Origin: Asterias rubens
Lineage: Eukaryota; Echinodermata; Asteroidea; Forcipulatida; Asteriidae
Assembly: GCF_902459465.1 (NCBI RefSeq)
Contig: NC_047066.1
Coordinates: forward strand, 1,550,001 to 1,614,000
DNA: 64,000 nucleotides
Direction: 5' to 3'
Shown: positions 12,680-24,473 of the stretch, one piece after another
Numbering within the stretch: the stretch's first letter is position 1
Layout: every line of letters starts with the position of its first letter
Made by a program: the position numbers and the translations under genes
The notes under the pieces: model-generated
Told to the model about the DNA's origin: nothing
Seen by the model: only the letters and a program-made list of their open reading frames with translations
Database searches by the model: none

Positions 12680-12864
12680 GAGTGAAATAACCACCACTCT
12701 TTTTAAAGAGCCATATGAGGGTCAACTCTTTTTCCAAGTGGTCTTCCACTCTTTTAGATTGAAGTTTGCATATTTTTAAAGTGATTTTTCACTCTGTCTT
12801 GGAGTGAAACTCCTTTAAAAGAGTGAAATAACCACCACTGTTTTTAAAGAGCCATATGAGGGAC
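12680..12864. repeat. Direct repeat pair inside AT-rich DNA
   Basis: GAGTGAAATAACCACCACT followed by TTTTTAAAGAGCCATATGAG occurs at 12680 and again at 12822, 142 bp apart. The intervening part contains inverted CACTCTTTT / AAAAGAGTG motifs. Confidence 0.75.
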
Positions 12865-12939
12865 AGCTTCTCGAAATGTGAAGAGTGGTGCTTTTTTATA
12901 CATTTAGAGAGTAAACGTACATTAACAAAATTGAATAAG

Positions 12940-13801
12940 TACATTGGATTACCGTTCACTTGGGATTACCATTCAAAATAATCTCAAATGGGACCAACAA
13001 GTTCAACAGATAGTCAGTATGGCTTCACGACGACTTTACATACTAAGTAAATTAAAGAAAAATCCGGTTCAAGCCAATGACCTCATTGTTATTTATAAAC
13101 TATACATTCGCCCATTACTCGTATCCGGTGTTGCTGTGTGGTCATCGGGAATCACTGAAATACAAGCTTATAACATTGAACAAGTTCAAAAAAGGGCTTT
13201 GCGTATTATTGCTTATCCGAATTTTTTGTCTTATCTAGATCACTTGAATTTTTTAGACTTGAATCATTGAACGGAAGGCGTAAACACCTAGTTCTGAAAT
13301 TTGCCAAGTCACTGCTCACTTCTGATAATCACCCCCAGAACGTAAATCTAACTATTTATCAGAGCATACTTTAAAAAACACCAGGCAATTGGAACACCTT
13401 CAGATACAAAACTCAAAGATACAAAAACTCGCCTGTCCCCTCAATGCTCCAGATGCTTAACTCAATCAGTTCATGATAACAGCTCCATTTTATTTCTGTT
13501 GTGCTCCTGTTGTGTCCAAATCTCCCTTGCCTACTGAATGTTGCTGTTTTGTTTAAAACTCCCTTATGTTTGTTTTAATTTTGTGTCCACAAATCCCCCC
13601 TACTGTCTATGGCTGTTTTCCCAATTCCTGTTTGTCTGTTTAACTCTTACTAGTAATATTTTTAATATTATTGTATTAACATATCTACTTGTACATATAT
13701 TTTTGATGTAATGTTATTGTTAACCAAATGCCATTAGTCTGTGACTTTTTATTTGGTGTTGTATTTTTATATGAAAATAAACCAATTTAAAAAAAAAAAA
13801 A
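12940..13801 (+). pseudogene. 5'-truncated non-LTR retrotransposon tail
   Basis: The frame 12944-13270 encodes the C-terminal part of a LINE reverse transcriptase: an LGITIQNNLKW motif, a YKLYIRPLL motif and VQKRALRII, which are typical of CR1/L2/Jockey-like ORF2. A frameshift near 13262 moves the continuation (ESLNGRRKH-type residues) into another frame up to about 13430. A non-coding 3' part ends with AATAAA at 13776 and a 13-bp A tail at 13789-13801. This is a dead, reverse-transcribed, 5'-truncated insertion. Confidence 0.85.
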
Positions 13802-14441
13802 TGAATTGAATTGTGTACATACACGATAAAAGCGGGATTCTTATGTCGTGGTGACATTACGCTTCCGTTTGTGGCACAGATAATATGTACGCTGTGTGAA
13901 AAAAAAATCCCAAGCCCATAACCACAAGCCTGGTTACTGACCCCGCCCTTTTCCAAACCCCCTTATCTGTGAAAATGAGTCAGATGTTGACTAGTTGAAG
14001 AATTGAGTTATATGCATGGCTGGAAAGAACACACCAACAACATTTATTTGGTATAGTTGTCTAAGCTTTGGGGTGTATCGCGTAGCTGAGTTACTCCCGT
14101 TTGAATTCAGCCAGTATATCAATTTTTGTTAAAAACGACTAAAGTATGATCACAAAATTGTTGTATTCATAGCTTTATTGCCTAAACTATATGTTCTAAA
14201 GTTTCTAAATTGGTCTATATTTTCCACGTTAACGCCCATTACACAATAATGCATTTGGGCGACATCTGACTTATTTTCACAGAGTGGGTCACAAATTATG
14301 TGGAATGGTCCAGTCTAAGGCATCAATGAGATTGTAAACTCACTATAGGCTTTGCAAAGTAAAAAAAACACCAGATGTAATAGTACGTCAAATGTGAATC
14401 CTTTTGGACGTAACACTTGGCTCATTGCACTGGCTGAAAAG
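13802..14441. other. Non-coding, nothing recognised
   Basis: No gene or matched repeat seen between the LINE tail and the MITE upstream of the PKS. Confidence 0.5.
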
Positions 14442-14813
14442 CAGTGGACACTATTGGTAATTACTCAAAATAATGATTAGCACAACACCTGACTTGGTAA
14501 CGAGTAACGGGGAGAGGTTGATAGTATAAAACATTGTGAGAAACAGCTCCCTCTGAAGTGACGTAGTTTTCGAGAAAGAGGTCATTTTCATCGAATTTGA
14601 TTTTAAGACCTCAGATTTAAAGCTTGAGGTCTCGAAGTCAAGCATCTGAAAGCGCAAAACTTCGTGGGTGTTTTTTCTTTCATTTTTATTTCGCAACTTC
14701 GACGACCGATTGAGCTCAAAATTTCACAGGTTTGTTATTTTATGTAATGTTGAGATACACCAAGTGCGAAGACTGGTCTTTGACAAGTACCAAAAGTGTC
14801 CAGTGTCTTTAAG
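14442..14813 (+). mobile_element. MITE with TTAA-flanked CAGTGGACAC ends (family M1)
   Basis: Starts CAGTGGACACTATTGGTAAT and ends with the inverse, GTGTCCAGTGTCT, followed by TTAA. Interior landmarks are GTTTTCGAGAAAGAG, the AAGTCAAGCATCTGAAAG tract and TTCGCAACTTCGACGACC. At least eight other full or partial copies lie in this window. It sits only about 50 bp before the PKS acceptor at 14864. Confidence 0.85.
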
Positions 14814-14864
14814 ACAGGTTATACTTCCGTCAATATGTATAACATGTTTTACATTTCCCTTCAG

Positions 14865-14898
14865 ACCAAAAGGCCTGGAACCACAGAGTGATGCAAAT
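14865..14898 (+). other. PKS first internal exon, 5' untranslated or leader part
   Basis: A pyrimidine-rich acceptor ending TTCCCTTCAG at 14864 shows that this exon is not the first of the transcript. The frame is open from 14865 to the ATG at 14899, so the part is either 5' UTR or coding, if an upstream exon (for example 7233-7267) supplies a start. Confidence 0.6.
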
Positions 14899-17800
14899 AT
14901 GGAAGCACAATGTCAAATCACAAACGCAAATCAAAAAGTGGCCATAGTGGGCATCGGATGTCGCTATGGCAATGGAGTCGACAGCGTCAAACATTTCTGG
15001 AGGATGTTGGTGGAAGGCCTGGATTGCACAACACCGACACCACCTGAACGTTTCGACACCAGCTACTTCCTGAGTCCGGGAGAGAAAACAGCAGGAAAAA
15101 TGTACATTCAAAATGGTGGATATATCTTGCAGGATCCATACATGTTTGACAGACAACTTTAAGATGCCACCAGGTAAGTTTAGAAATATACATTTTGCCA
15201 AACTCAGTGTCACCGAAACAACTACGGTACTTTTAAAAGCCATTATGTTAATTAGATCGTTACGTTGTTGCTTATTATTTGATGCATTAGATGAAGCAGC
15301 CCATCTCGACCCTCAGGTCAGATTGCTTCTTGAAGTCACGTGGGAGGCTTTGGAGAACGCTGGGATACCCGCGTCAGCATTACGAGGATCTCAGACCGGT
15401 GTGTACATGGGCGTCACTGCACAGGAGTACACCTCATTAACAAGTACACCGTACCACAACATGAACCAGTACAGCAACTCAGGCACTAACTCATACATGG
15501 TGTCCAACCGTATCTCCTATGAGTTCGATCTGCGTGGACCAAGTTTCTCAGTGGACACTGCTTGTTCGTCCTCTCTCTACTCGATCTACTTAGCATGCGA
15601 TGCATTAAAGCAAAAGTCGATTCCTATTGCATTAGCTGGTGGGGTCAATTTGATACTGATGCCTACGGCTACAATTGGCTTTTGTCAGGCGGGAATGCTC
15701 TCAGGGGATGGGAAATGTAAAAGTTTTGACCAATCAGCTGACGGTTATTCTCGAAGCGAAGGGGCTGGTGTCGTTGTCCCGAAACTCTTGAGTGACGCCT
15801 TGAGGGACGGAGATCGTGTTTACGCAGTCATACGAGGAGGTACACTCAGTAACGATGGACGTACTCCGGGAATAGCAAACCCCAGTTACGAAGCACAAGT
15901 TGACCTGGTGAAGAGTGCTTGCCGCAACGCCAGAGTGCACCCCTCAGAGATAGTGTATGCAGAGGCCCACGGTACTGGAACAAGAGTTGGTGATAAGACA
16001 GAAGCTGGTGCGTTGGGTGAGGTCATGGGAAGCCATCGTGGTCCTCAACATCCTCCACTCTACATCGGTTCTGTTAAATCCAATCTGGGTCATACAGAGG
16101 GTGCAGCAGGAGTGGCTGGAATAATCAAAGTAGCACTGAGTCTACATCAGAGACAGATCCCGCGTGTTGTCCATTTTCAAACCCCAAACGAAAACTTGGA
16201 CCTCGAAACTCTTCAGATTCACATTCCAAAGACGTTGACCTGTTGGCCGAAAGAAGGGAAACGAACCCTTGCCTGCTGCAGCTCCTTTGGTTTCGGTAGA
16301 GCAAACGCAAACATTGTTCTGGAGAGGTCACAATCTGCACCAAATGACTTCAAGAGCTTGACAAATCACGATGACATGATGAGCTGTCTTCTTCTATCTG
16401 CAGCTAATCAAGAAGCTGTTCACCAGAAAATACGAGACTGGACTAAGTACTTGTTGGAAGACACAGATATCAACGAAAACGAGAACGTTTTCAAAGCTGC
16501 ACTTTACACTGCAGCTGTTCGATCCCATCACCACACCAACCGTATCGGATTCATTATTCGATCGAGGGAGGATGCTCTTAAACAACTTCAGCACAAACTG
16601 GACAACGTTCCTCAAGACAAAGCTCGATATGTGGAAGGCATAGCTTCAGCAACTTCAGACACCAAGCAGCAGATTGTATTCGTGTTCTCTGGTATGGGAA
16701 CACAGTGGTGGGGCGTGGCCAGGGAACTCATGCACACGCAGCCTGCCTTCGCATCAAAGATTCAGGTAACTTTGAGAACACGTTATGGAAACCGTTTTTG
16801 GAACTGATAATGCTTTTCTCCAAATAAACAATTCGATGTTTGCATTTGTTTTCATTGTAGAGTATCGATGACATACTTCGAAAGTGTGGAACTAAGTGGT
16901 CGTTGGTTGCCATGCTCACAACGGAAACGAGCCAAGAACAGATTAACAAAACAGGTGGATATATATTTCGTTTATTTTATCGCCAATTTGACTCCATGCT
17001 GAGCAATTTCGTCTGATTGTTCTTGTTTCGATCTCTGAAATGGACAACAATTACAAGAATCTATACTTCTTGCAAAGTGTTGCATTCGGTTTTCTCCGAC
17101 ATGAATCATGAATTGCAGAAATCTTCGTTGATTCAATAATTCACTGTAATAACCCTGCATGCTTTCTATTTAAAAGAGTTTTTACGATGTTTTACCCGAA
17201 CAGAAATCAGCCAGCCATGTCTTTGCGCAGTAGCCATCGGACTTGTGGATCTTTGGAGACACCGTGGTCTGGTACCCAACGCAGTGGTTGGACACAGTGT
17301 TGGAGAGGTTGCAGCTGCCTATGCAGCAGGATTACTCAGCTTGGAGCAGGCAGTAAAGCTCATCTACCGTAGAGGGAGGGAACTACAGAAGACCAGCGGA
17401 TCAGGCAAGATGGTAGCTGTCTTATACCGTGTTGAAGACACCCTACAGCTAGCTAAGAACAACAAGTATGGGAAGCTGCTGGATGTAGCAGCTGTTAATA
17501 GCCCAACTCAGGTTGTATTTTCTGGCGACAGCTCGTCTGTCGCGGGTTTTGTTAATGATCTTCAGTCTGATAATGTAAAATGTGTTGTACTTAAAGTCAA
17601 TAATGCATTCCACAGCAGACAGCAAGATGTGGTCAAGAAGCCATTCATCCATAAAGTTGGTAAATTGCTCATCACTAAAAAAGTAGTGGGTGAGAGTAAA
17701 ACATTGCCCATGATGTCGACCGTTACTGGTCGCTACCTAACGGTCGAAGAAGCCAACTCACCAGAGTATTGGTTTCAAAATGTACGTCAACAAGTCTCGT

Positions 17801-20800
17801 TCATGGAAGCCACTCAGAAACTCGCTAGAGATGGCTACCGTGTTTTCGTCGAAGTCGGTCCCCACCCATCGCTGCTTCCTGCTCTTCGAGAGACATTCAC
17901 AGAGATGCAGAACGCAGATGGCAAGTTTATCTCTACCGGGTCATTAGTGAGACCACGAGATACCAGTAAGATAGCGGCAGATTCAGAGAACCTTCTAATG
18001 TCTCAGATGAAGCTTCATGTTAACGGTATAAAGGTTGACTTTCGATATTTGTTCAAACCACCCTATCGCCGCGTTGTATCGATTCCACACTACCCATGGC
18101 AACGAGAGAAATGCTCAAGTATGACGCAAGAGGCAATAAAGAGCTATTTGTTTCCGATAGAAGCAGGTGAACATGTTCTACTTGGTGAGCAAAGCAAGAC
18201 ATTCTACTTGAAGGACTCCCTTGTGAAGATATGGCGGGCTAACCTGAATGCGTCTAGAGTTCCTTGGGTGAAAGACCATGTACTGCAAGGTGCAGTAGTT
18301 GTCCCAGCTGCTGCCTACACAGAGACGGCCCTTGCAGCAGCTAGATCGTTGTTTAACAACTGTTATCCAATGGTACTCTCTGGTTTGTCGTTTGACCGTT
18401 TCATGTTTGCACCTGACTGCGAAGGCTGTTTGGAGACAACTGTAGAGGAGAAGACATCAGATGAGTATTTGTTCACACTCAGAAGTCACGAAGAATCAAC
18501 CAAGAAGTGGACACAGCATTGCCATCTCACCATTACTCGGGATGTAGATGATAATAGTGCACAACTAGCCTCTGCAGATAGCATAGATGTTGATAGTCTC
18601 TCCAAAAAGTGTATTCATACTCTTCCACTTGAAGATTTCTATAGTTTGGCTCTGAAGTGTGGCTTTCAGCTTGGACCGACATTCAGAGGAATGGTAGCCT
18701 TTTCCCATTCAGAGGATTGCCAGGAGGCTCTAGTAATTGCTGAAGCTCCTTCCAGTGTGCAAAGAGAGTTTCATCGTTACGTATACCATCCAGCCTTTAT
18801 GGACATCATTTTACAGTCTTTCGCTGTTCTTCTCTTGAAAATAGCTCAAATGAAACAAGATTTGTCCGGCGAAACATGGCAATCCATATACCACGTTCCC
18901 AAAAGTATAACTCGGTTCGTTCTCCATTCAGAAACGCCACCACGTGTCATCATCCACATCAGGGTGAATCACACTAACCAACAGTCTTTTTGTGACATTG
19001 ATGTGGCAGACAGCGAAACGAGGAAGGTCTTTTGCTCTGTGAAGGAGCTTGTGTTTGAAACAATTCAAGCCAAAAAGACACAGCATCAGGTGTGGAGTAC
19101 ATCCTGTAAAAACCTCGGGTTTCTAAAATGCACTTCAACGGAATCAACGGCTGCTCTCAACAAGAAGATAGTCATATTTTCTGACGGCACGAATACAAGT
19201 TTATCCTTGATACGCCTGTTGGAAGAAGACGGCATCGATCTTACCGTCATTGCAGGTAAAACGGAAATAACAAAGAAGGTACTGGAAGCCCTCTCTAAAT
19301 ATCAAGACTCTGACACAATCTTCATTCTTATGAGAACCTCATCAGAAGCTCTTGGCATCGACTTGAATACAAAGTATGTTATGTCGCAGAACCAATTTGA
19401 GAAGTTGCAAGAGGTTCCGTTGACTTGGTGTGATGTTTTTAATGGCATCAGGCAGACAAATGAAAGAATGCAATTGCAATTACTGCTGGTGACAAGGGGA
19501 GCATACTACAATGAAGGAGATGATGTTTATCCTTTTGCTTCAGTTACTACAGCTCTTTTGGTGACCTTGGCACACGAGGAACCCTCTCTATGTGGAAGTT
19601 TACTCGACTTACCGATCACAGGAGATAGTGAAGACTGTGCTAATATTTCAAGGGAAATAATCCAGCGTGCTGATTCTCTTCTACGTGACGAAAACTTCCT
19701 AGTTGTCCGAAGTATTACATCTCGAGAGACAGAAACAGGAAGTGCAAGGGAAACGTCATGTCAAATTCTAACCCCCCGGATTCATATGGAAAACATCTCA
19801 GATAGTCCAAGCATTGTCTCGACACCTGACTGGTCCTTAGAGGCCAAAACATTCTCTAGTAACAACCACATCTTCGTCAAAAATTCTCCATCGAAGGCTA
19901 ATAAAATTGACGAAGAATCACTCACCGTTAAGGTTGAAACCTTTACTGTTTACTCTTCTCAAGAGTCGGACGTCACAAGTGGTTCTCCGTCGTTTGTGTG
20001 CGTATATGCAGGAAAAGCGGTGAACACGTCAGATATTGCCCAAAATGGTACCATCTTCGTAAGGCTGACCACTTGTCAAAAGATTTCGTCAAAAATTACA
20101 TCAAAGTTCTCTGATGTGACAGAAGTTCCAAGTTTCCTGACCAGCAGTGAAGCTGTCAGTGTTGTTAAAGATTTTCTACCGTATGCTCTCTTGTTCAATC
20201 AGCTTATACCAGTGTCTTCTAGCTTGCGAATGGGTTTCAAGATAGATGTAATTGACGGTAGTTTTTTAGCTGCAGAGCGTTTAGCACGTGCATTAGGATG
20301 TGACACGGTTATTCTAAGTGATGACCATGACACAAAACACTCAAGTGCCATAGCGAGAGGCTCCAACAGCGTAAACGAGTCGTCGATCGATGTACTGTTC
20401 CTGTGTACTAGTTCATCAAGACTGGACAGATCCCTGAAGTCGTTGTTACCGAAGCTCAAACGGAGCGCCACTGTTGTGATAATAGAAGGCACCCATCAGA
20501 GAAAACATACACATCTTCCAACTCTCCCTCCACAAATGAAAATGATGATGTTTGATCCCAAGGTCCAGGCGGTAGTTGAGGGTTTATCAGCTGATGAGAT
20601 GTCACATGCTTTGTCTGATCTCTGGAAGATGTTTGATCCAACCACCGTGGGTCATTTGTCATGTAATCTTGAAAACGTCAAAGACTTTTCGTCTCTTGCT
20701 GCATCAAACACACCCATTCCTGAGGAAGAAATATTTGAAGTAAGAGAAAATGAAGTTCTTCTTCAACTGTCTCTTGAGCAAGATGGTTTCATTGCTGATG

Positions 20801-22776
20801 AAGGATCTGCATACTTCATTACTGGAGGTACCAGTGGGTTTGGTCTCAAGTTGTTGGAGTGGTTGGTGGCCAGAGGAGCTCGATATATCTACATTGGTTC
20901 CAGGCGACCAATGAATGATGAGATCAAGGAAGTTATCCAACAAGCTGCTGCAGCAGGTGCTAATGTTCAGCACATCCAAATGGATATTTCCAACGCCACC
21001 GATGTCGAGAGGGAATTAAAGAAAATGCAAAAAGGGTCTGATACCTGGCCAACCTTAAAATGCATATTTCACTGTGCTGCTGCATTTAGTGACAGTTTTC
21101 TTTTTAATCTCACCACTGAATCGTGGAACAGCGTGATGGCGCCAAAAGCCTATGGAGCTTTGCTTTTACACCAGGTGACTGAAAAGTTAGGCATAAAGCT
21201 TGATAGATTTCTAATGATCTCCTCGATTGTATCTCTCGTCGGAAATGCCGGTCAAGCGAGCTACTGCTCTGCCAATGTCTTCCTGAACGCCTTGTCACAT
21301 TATCGGCACACACGAGGTTTACCAGCAACTGCACTGCAAGCAGGAGTCATCAGCAATGTTGGCTTTGCAGTGCGTAATGATCTACTCCGTATGTGGCAAA
21401 CGAACGGTGTCGACAGCATGACTCCGAATGATGTTCTAGGTGCCATCGGTTGTGCGTTAAAAGCCCACGTACCACAACTCGGTATTTCCGGCTACTTCAA
21501 CCGCGCTTTGTACGCCAAGAGACATCGTGGTCTCATGCTTAAGCACTTCAAGAAAACACAAGGAACAGTGTCTATGATGAAAGATATCTTTCATGATCGA
21601 GATGATTATCTGACAGTGGCCGAAAGCACACTACGACAAGTTGTTCTGAAGCTCCCGGTTCCTAAAGCTCGCGAGAAGGTTACGAATAAGTTGGCCGAGC
21701 TCTTGAGCCAACATCTTGGGCTAACAGATACTGTACCATATGACGCGTCGCCCATCTCTTTAGGTCTGGACTCACTTCAGGCTTCAGAGTTCAGCCAACT
21801 GGTCAACCAACAGTTTGAGGTCAACGTGGGAGTGGTCGACTTCCTGAATGATAAGAACACAATCGAAAAACTTGCAAAGAACATAACACAATGTATTTTC
21901 ACACAGGCCGCAGATGGAATTGATGAAAGTGTGAAAAGTGACGTCAGAGAACCAGCATCTACCCCGAGGATTGTAGTCGTTGAGGGCAAAGCACCCTCAT
22001 CTGTTGCAGTAAAGCTTGTCTGTTTCCCGTCAAATGGTGCAGGACCATCACTGTACGCTTCCTGGGTTGGACACTTGATTCGATATGGCATCCAGGTATT
22101 AATGATTCAGCTACCAGGTTGGGAAGGTCGAGAAGACGAGCAACCTTTAAACAACCTGAGTGAGATCACACGACTGATACGTGACAACTTAGTGACTAAA
22201 CTACGTGGTACGCCTTTTGTATTTTTCGGTCATAGTATGGGTAGCTTGATCGCCTTCGAAGTTGGACATCTTCTTATTGCTGAAGATGAATTGAGTCCAA
22301 AGCATTTGTTTGTTAGTTCCTGGTACGCACCAACAGTGCCATACCCTCACCCAGAAGAGCTGCAAATATCTCCCGGAACATTTGAAAGAATCAAGAAGAC
22401 GTTGCAGTCGAGTCCACTAATGGTTCTGAAAGTGCTGAAGGAAGAGAATGTGAAATTTAGTTTTCTGGACAGCACTACTCTCTCCAACCTACCTCTTATG
22501 CGTAGGTTGATACCCTGCATAGAAGCTGCAGTTGGCATGTGTAAGGCATACCCAACCAAGCTGCGGAAACCATTGGAGTGCAGCATTACAGTTTTTGGCG
22601 GGAAAGAGGACACGTTTGTATCTCCAGGATTGCTTGATGGTTGGGAAATGCTGAGAGCGAGAGATTTTCGTTTCAAGAAGGTTGTGCTTCAAGGTAACCA
22701 CATGTACATTCTGACCAGATCTGTAGAGGTCTTAAAGGAGATCTGTATCGTATGTACATCTATCGCTAAGAGATGA
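14899..22776 (+). CDS. Iterative type I polyketide synthase, KS-AT-DH-psiER-KR-ACP-TE
   Basis: Exons 14899-15173, 15291-16765, 16861-16954 and 17204-22776; all junctions are GT/AG and phases agree. Numbering assumes the frame is intact (2472 residues). KS: Cys184 in DTACSSS, His319 in EAHGTGT, His360 in SNLGHTEG. AT: FSGMGTQW start, Ser647 in GHSVGE, His752 in NAFHS, a malonyl-type signature. DH: His974 in HVLQGAVVVP, Asp1149 in HPAFMD. A structural pseudo-KR (about 1255-1480) and a degenerate ER (about 1520-1790) follow. KR: TGGTSGFG at 1822, Lys1930, Ser1956, Tyr1969. ACP: phosphopantetheine Ser2139 in GLDSLQA. TE: Ser2293 in GHSMGS, Asp2418, His2448, resembling type II (OLAH-like) thioesterases. 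Cytosolic; the product is unknown. Oddity: the upstream frame hits TAA at 15160, and two bases appear to be missing just before the first donor. Confidence 0.93.
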
Positions 22777-23159
22777 GGGGCCGATTCCACAAAGAGTTAG
22801 GACTAGTGCTATGAGTTATACAAATTGCATGGATAATCCTTAATTTAGGACGAGTGATGGTCGACGCGGCGTTAATACACGTAAATCTAACTTACCCAAC
22901 ATGGTGAGCGTTGCATCAGTCGCCGCGTGTGACGCGCGTGCAAGTGTAAAAATGCTCGGATGGAGCAATATTGAAGCAATATTGCTCCATCCGGGAATTT
23001 TTACTGACACAATATTGCTGTCATCCGGGTACTTTTCACAAAAGCGTTCAATACGCTGATATATTTTTTTCTCTGGAAACCTGATATAAATAATAATATA
23101 CAAATATAACATGGTTTGAGGGTGACTAGTCGATATAAGCTCCCTGAGGTATTGGAAGT
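22777..23159. other. PKS 3' flank with a perfect hairpin
   Basis: Directly after the stop codon there is no obvious AATAAA close by. 22957-22993 is a perfect inverted repeat: 17-bp arms (CGGATGGAGCAATATTG) with a 3-nt loop, followed by a third partial CAATATTGCTGTCATCCGGG. It could be part of the 3' UTR or a small element. Confidence 0.6.
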
Positions 23160-23204
23160 TGACAAACTAGTTCCCGAGGCGAAGCCGAGGGAACTAGTTT
23201 GTCA
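23160..23204. repeat. Perfect 16-bp inverted repeat
   Basis: TGACAAACTAGTTCCC and its exact reverse complement are separated by a 13-nt spacer (GAGGCGAAGCCGA). It may be the terminal fold of a very short MITE or a solo hairpin. Confidence 0.8.
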
Positions 23205-23922
23205 CCTTTAATGCGCACTTTTACTGCCTAACGCACAGCATAGAGTTATATTTAGGAAGTTCATTTTTAGTATGTTAATAGTGCTAGTGGCTTTAATTGT
23301 TGTTTTCTTTAATAATTGTCTAAGGGGTCTTTGTGCTTTTTTGGGTGGTGTTAAGGGAGGCTCTCTGCTATCATTGTCCTCAGGCCCAGTGGGTTGGCAT
23401 GAATCTGTGAGGGTGCACTCTGTGCCAATTTTATTTTTTATTTTATTTTTCTGAGGGTTTTTAGTCCATTCTATGTTTTTTATTTTCAATTGTTGTCCCT
23501 TCCTCTAATCGCTGCGGTGTTTTGTTGTGGGTGTAGTTTTTTGTTTTCAATAGTCTGGTTTTGCTTGTGTTTTAATGATTTCTATTGTGTGATTCTAAAA
23601 TGTTTCAGTGTAATCTCCTTTTTATATTGTATAATTATATTTTTATCGTTGGCAAGGGTCTGGTTTTACACATCTTTTGATGACAGTTTTATACTTTTGT
23701 TTTTACCTTGACAGCCCCTGTAGAACTTGTAACTATTGTGTATGTGTAAAGATTTAAAATAAAATAAATAAAAAATAAAATAAAAATATATAAAAACGCA
23801 CAGTGACATTGGCCACAGTATGGCTCATTCAAGTTTTTCAATAGCATTGAAATAGAAAAAAAAACATAATAAAATTGAATTTGAAAATCTGGAATCAGGT
23901 AAGCTAAAATAGTGTTGCTTTG
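23205..23922. other. Non-coding T-rich region
   Basis: No gene recognised. 23755-23795 is an A/T simple tract of the AAATA type. Confidence 0.5.
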
Positions 23923-24000
23923 AATATATTGCACTCGCTATGACAATATTGCACTCGTCTTCGACTCCTGCAATATTGTCATAGCTCGTGCAGTATATTT
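23923..24000. repeat. 31-bp inverted repeat hairpin
   Basis: Arms AATATATTGCACTCGCTATG... and ...CATAGCTCGTGCAGTATATT pair almost completely across a short central spacer. It is a MITE-like fold with no coding content. Confidence 0.75.
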
Positions 24001-24061
24001 TTGTATCCCCCTCAAAGCCATCCAATATGATATAAATATCTATGAGGGTGCCCGAGCTCAT

Positions 24062-24473
24062 CGTTCTCCGGGTTCTATTCTACGTGTTTCTGATCAGCAG
24101 AGTGCGGGTTCGAATCCCCAGCCGTAACACTTGTGTCCTTAACCAAGACACTTAACCATTGCTTCGTCCTTCGGATGGGACGTAAAGCCGTTGGTCCCAT
24201 GTGTTGTGTAACGCATGTAAAAGAACCCAGTGCACTTATCGAAAAGAGAAGGGGTTCGCCTTGTGTTCCTGACTGTGGCTGCTGTGTGCGCCGTAGTACC
24301 ATGTAAACCCTTAGAAGTTGCTAAATAATTGGGTCTCAGAATCCATCACTGCAATAACATAATTATCTATCTTTCTGAAAGTTTGTATAACACTCAGCGC
24401 CTTGAGTACCTCGTTTGGTAGATACGTGCGCTATTTAAGACGTCGATATTATTATTATTATTGTTATTATTAT
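24062..24473 (+). mobile_element. tRNA-derived SINE with ATT-repeat tail
   Basis: A pol III B-box GGTTCGAATCC lies at 24108-24118 and its A-box part looks truncated. The body has CTTGTGTCCTTAACCAAGAC, then GGCTGCTGTGTGCGCCGTAG, and a 3' region CGCCTTGAGTACC...GATACGTGCGCTATTTAAGA before an (ATT)n tail at about 24448-24473. This tRNA-head, conserved-body, microsatellite-tail layout is typical of deuterostome SINEs moved by CR1/L2/RTE-type LINEs. From memory, echinoderm SINEs share the body motif; that needs a search. Confidence 0.8.

Noticed and set aside
14668..14898. PKS start at the upstream ATG at 14668
   Set aside because: This part lies inside an M1 MITE, and a clear acceptor at 14864 separates it from the PKS frame.
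15113..15290. N-terminal part of the 564-codon frame at 15113-16807
   Set aside because: It reads through intron 1 in the wrong place; the real exon 2 begins at 15291.
16766..16807. Stop at 16807 as the end of a short PKS protein
   Set aside because: The donor at 16766 and matching exons at 16861 and 17204 continue the AT domain in phase.
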